Of a DNA stretch of 64,000 bases, positions 60,251 to 64,000 are shown in pieces (position 1 is the stretch's first letter; each line of letters opens with the position of its first letter). A model generated the notes under the pieces. The model was not told the origin of the DNA. It searched no databases and saw nothing but the letters and a program-made list of their open reading frames with translations. Both the position numbers and the translations under genes were made by a program. Source of the stretch: Ampullaceana balthica (lineage: Eukaryota > Mollusca > Gastropoda > Lymnaeidae). The stretch is from contig CALYLW010001394.1 of NCBI GenBank assembly GCA_944989445.1, positions 1 to 64,000 on the forward strand. Direction: 5' to 3'.

Positions 60251-63200
60251 ACCTGATGTAAACCTGTGACACATACTCCAATCGTGTTGTTTCTACCTGA
60301 TGTACACCTGTGACACATCATCCAATCGTTTTGTTTCTACCTGATGTAAACATGTGACGCATCCTCCAATCGTGTTGTTTCTACCTGATGTAAACCTTTG
60401 ACACATCCTCCAATCGTGTTGTTTCTACCTGATATCAACCTGTGACACATCCTCCAATCGTGTTGTTTCTACCTGATGTAAACCTGTGAAATATCCTCCA
60501 ATCGTGCTATTTCTACCTGATGTAAACCTGTGACACATCCTCCAATCGTGTTGTTTCTACCTGATGTAAACCTTTGACCCATCCTCCAATTGCGTTGTTT
60601 CTACCTGATGTAAACCTGTGACACAATCGTGTTGTTTCTACCTGATGTAAACCTCTGACACATCCTCCAATTGCGTTGTTTCTACCTGATGTAAACCTGT
60701 GACACATCCTCCAATCGTGTTGTTTCTACCTGATGTAAACCTGTGACACATCCTCCAATCGTGTTGTTTCTACCTGATGTAAACCTGTGACACATCCTCC
60801 AATCGTGCTATTTCTACCTGATGTAAACCTGTGACACATCCTCCAATCGTGTTGTTTCTACCTGATATCAACCTGTGACACATCCTCCAATCGTGTTGTT
60901 TCTACCTGATGTAAACCTGTGACACATCCTCCAATTGCGTTGTTTCTACCTGATGTAAACCTGTGACACATCCTCCAATCGTGTTGTTTCTACCTGATAT
61001 CAACCTGTGACACATCCTCCAATCGTGTTGTTTCTACCTGATGTAAACCTGTGACACATCCTCCAATCGTGTTGTTTCTATCTGATATCAACCTGTGACG
61101 CATCCTCCAATCGTGTTGTTTCTACCTGATGTAAACCTGTGACACATCCTCCAATCGTGCTATTTCTACCTGATGTAAACCTGTGACACATCCTCCAATC
61201 GTGTTGTTTCTACCTGATATCAACCTGTGACACATCCTCCAATCGTGTTGTTTCTACCTGATGTAAACCTGTGACACATCCTCCAATTGCGTTGTTTCTA
61301 CCTGATGTAAACCTGTGACACATCCTCCAATCGTGTTGTTTCTACCTGATATCAACCTGTGACACATCATCCAATCGTGTTGTTTCTATCTGATATCAAC
61401 CTGTGACACATCCTCCAATTGTGTTGTTTCTACCTGATGTAAACCTTTGACACATCCTCCAATTGCGTTGTTTCTACCTGATGTAAACCTGTGACACATC
61501 CTCCAATCGTGTTGTTTCTACCTGATGTAAACCTTTGACACATCCTCCAATTGCGTTGTTTCTACCTGATGTAAACCTTTGACACATCCTCCAATTGCGT
61601 TGTTTCTACCTGATGTAAACCTTTGACACATCCTCCAATTGCGTTGTTTCTACCTGATGTAAACCTGTGACACATCCTCCAATCGTGTTGTTTCTACCTG
61701 ATGTAAACCTTTGACACATCCTCCAATTGCGTTGTTTCTACCTGATGTAAACCTTTGACACATCATCCAATTGCGTTGTTTCTACCTGATGTAAATCTTT
61801 GACACATCCTCCAATTGCGTTGTTTCTACCTGATGTAAACCTTTGACACATCCTCCAATCGTGTTGTTTCTACCTGATGTAAACCTTTGACACATCCTCC
61901 AATTGCGTTGTTTCTACCTGATGTAAACCTTGACACATCCTCCAATTGCGTTGTTTCTACCTGATGTAAACCTGTGACACATCCTCCAATCGTGTTGTTT
62001 CTACCTGATGTAAACCTTTGACACATCCTCCAATTGCGTTGTTTCTACCTGATGTAAACCTGTGACACATCCTCCAATCGTGTTGTTTCCACCTGATGTA
62101 AACCTGTGACACATCCTCCAATCGTGTTGTTTCTACCTGATATCAACCTGTGACACATCCTCCAATCGTGTTGTTTCTACCTGATGTAAACCTGTGACAC
62201 ATCCTCCAATCGTGTTGTTTCTACCTGATGTAAACCTGTGACACATCCTCCAATCGTGTTGTTTCTACCTGATATCAAACCTGTGACACATCCTCCAATC
62301 GTGTTGTTTCTACCTGATGTAAACCTGTGACACATCCTCCAATCGTGTTGTTTCTACCTGATATCAACCTGTGACACATCCTCCAATCGTGTTGTTTCTA
62401 CCTGATGTAAACCTGTGACACATCCTCCAATCGTGTTGTTTCTACCTGATGTAAACCTGTGACACATCCTCCAATCGTGTTGTTTCTACCTGATGTAAAC
62501 CTGTGACACATCCTCCAATCGTGTTGTTTCTACCTGATGTAAACCTTTGACACATCCTCCAATTGCGTTGTTTCTACCTGATGTAAACCTTTGACACATC
62601 CTCCAATCGTGTTGTTTCTACCTGATGTAAACCTTGACACATCCTCCAATCGTGTTGTTTCTACCTGATGTAAACCTGTGACACATCCTCCAATCGTGTT
62701 GTTTCTACCTGATGTAAACCTGTGACACATCCTCCAATCGTGTTGTTTCTACCTGATGTAAACCTGTGACACATCCTCCAATCGTGTTGTTTCTACCTGA
62801 TGTAAACCTGTGACACATCCTCCAATTGCGTTGTTTCTACCTGATGTAAACCTGTGACACATCCTCCAATCGTGTTGTTTCTACCTGATGTAAACCTGTG
62901 ACACATCCTCCAATCGTGTTGTTTCTACCTGATGTAAACCTGTGACACATCCTCCAATCGTGTTGTTTCTACCTGATGTAAACCTTTGACACATCCTCCT
63001 ATTGCGTTGTTTCTACCTGATGTAAACCTGTGACACATCCCCAATCGTGTTGTTTCTACCTGATGTAAACCTGTGACACATCCTCCAATCGTGTTGTTTC
63101 TACCTGATGTAAACCTGTGACACATCCTCTAATCGTGTTGTTTCTACCTGATGTAAACCTGTGACACATCCTCCAATCGTGTTGTTTCCACCTGATGTAA

Positions 63201-64000
63201 ACCTCTGACACATCCTCCAATCGTGTTGTTTCCACCTGATGTAAACCTCTGACACATCCTCCAATCGTGTTGTTTCTACCTGATGTAAACCTGTGACACA
63301 TCCTCCAATCGTGTTGTTTCTACCTGATGTAAACCTGTGACACATCCTCCAATCGTGTTGTTTCTACCTGATGTAAACCTGTGACACATCCTCCAATCGT
63401 GTTGTTTCCACCTGATGTAAACCTCTGACACATCCTCCAATCGTGTTGTTTCCACCTGATGTAAACCTCTGACACATCCTCCAATCGTGTTGTTTCTACC
63501 TGATGTAAACCTCTGACACATCCTCCAATCGTGTTGTTTCTACCTGATGTAAACCTCTGACACATCCTCCAATCGTGTTGTTTCTACCTGATGTAAACCT
63601 GTGACACATCCTCCAATCGTGTTGTTTCCACCTGATGTAAACCTGTGACACATCCTCCAATCGTGTTGTTTCTACCTGATGTAAACCTGTGACACATCCT
63701 CCAATCGTGTTGTTTCTACCTGATGTAAACCTGTGACACATCCTCCAATCGTGTTGTTTCTACCTGATGTAAACCTGTGACACATCCTCCAATCGTGTTG
63801 TTTCTACCTGATGTAAACCTGTGACACATCCTCCAATCGTGTTGTTTCTACCTGATGTAAACCTGTGACACATCCTCCAATCGTGTTGTTTCTACCTGAT
63901 GTAAACCTGTGACACATCCTCCAATCGTGTTGTTTCTACCTGATGTAAACCTGTGACACATCCTCCAATCGTGTTGTTTCTACCTGATGTAAACCTCTGA

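Larger units (their letters stand above)
46488..64000. repeat. 44-bp satellite, at least 17.5 kb (about 398 units)
   Basis: Unit: CGTGTTGTTTCTACCTGATG, then TAAACCTGTGACACATCCTC, then CAAT. The array runs off the window. A near-perfect core spans about 50700-56070; diverged units are concentrated at 47200-49200 and 58900-60600, and the left edge (46488-46620) is damaged. Common variants are CCTTTGAC, TTGCGTTG, GATATCAACC and GTGCTATTTC. Units contain GATGT...ACATC and TGTGACACA, short dyads. Minus-strand frames of 66-110 codons recur because 44 cycles through three frames; they are by-products. Confidence 0.99.

Noticed and set aside
46482..63741. Many minus-strand frames with HRFTSGRNNTIGGCV-like text
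   Set aside because: Each is three successive 44-bp units read in three frames; the same text repeats throughout the satellite and always meets a stop in TAAACC context or an indel.

Overview
This window looks like intergenic or pericentromeric-type DNA from an animal nuclear genome, most likely an invertebrate. A mollusc or other lophotrochozoan is my guess from the AT-rich background, the dense minisatellites and the hAT-type transposons; no gene here proves it. I found no intact host protein-coding gene, no rRNA, no convincing tRNA and no CRISPR array. Nearly all longer open reading frames are translations of tandem repeats whose period is a multiple of three, or chance overlaps inside other arrays.

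Layout. 1-2090 is a strand-asymmetric C/A tract, with no G in the first 1,498 bases. 2091-11742 holds a probable transposon rich in ATATCGG, a higher-GC island, several minisatellites (12, 20, 37, 22, 32, 30, 28 and 32 bp), a long inverted-repeat element and a duplicated dispersed repeat. 11946-13870 is a 51-bp minisatellite. 13998-30160 alternates AT-rich unique DNA with further arrays (41, 38, 18, 39, 21, 17, 29, 12, 17, 30-34, 15 and 24 bp) and short terminal-inverted-repeat elements. 30168-35040 contains a hAT-type MITE, a 20-bp array, a second MITE whose target duplication lies in the sequence that became a 36-bp array, and a tRNA-like SINE head. 35750-38247 is a complete but decayed hAT transposon with 8-bp target duplications, subterminal repeats and a broken BED/hAT transposase. 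38427-41735 is a 25-bp array with 17-unit higher-order structure. 42993-43335 is a CA microsatellite. 43756-44873 is a second decayed hAT element. 46488-64000 is a 44-bp satellite of at least 17.5 kb (about 400 units) that leaves the window.

How the parts relate. The only protein-coding remnants are two hAT transposases, both inactivated. The elements with defined ends include five with exact or near 8-bp target duplications (35750-38247, 30168-30473, 32948-33526, 43756-44873 exact; 13998-14182 near). Several minisatellites sit inside or against transposable elements, which suggests that element ends or internal duplications seeded array growth. The large satellite contains a block of diagnostic variant units duplicated about 11.1 kb apart, a sign of long-range unequal exchange. 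I did not find a new biochemical system; the interest here is in repeat architecture and its link to mobile elements.
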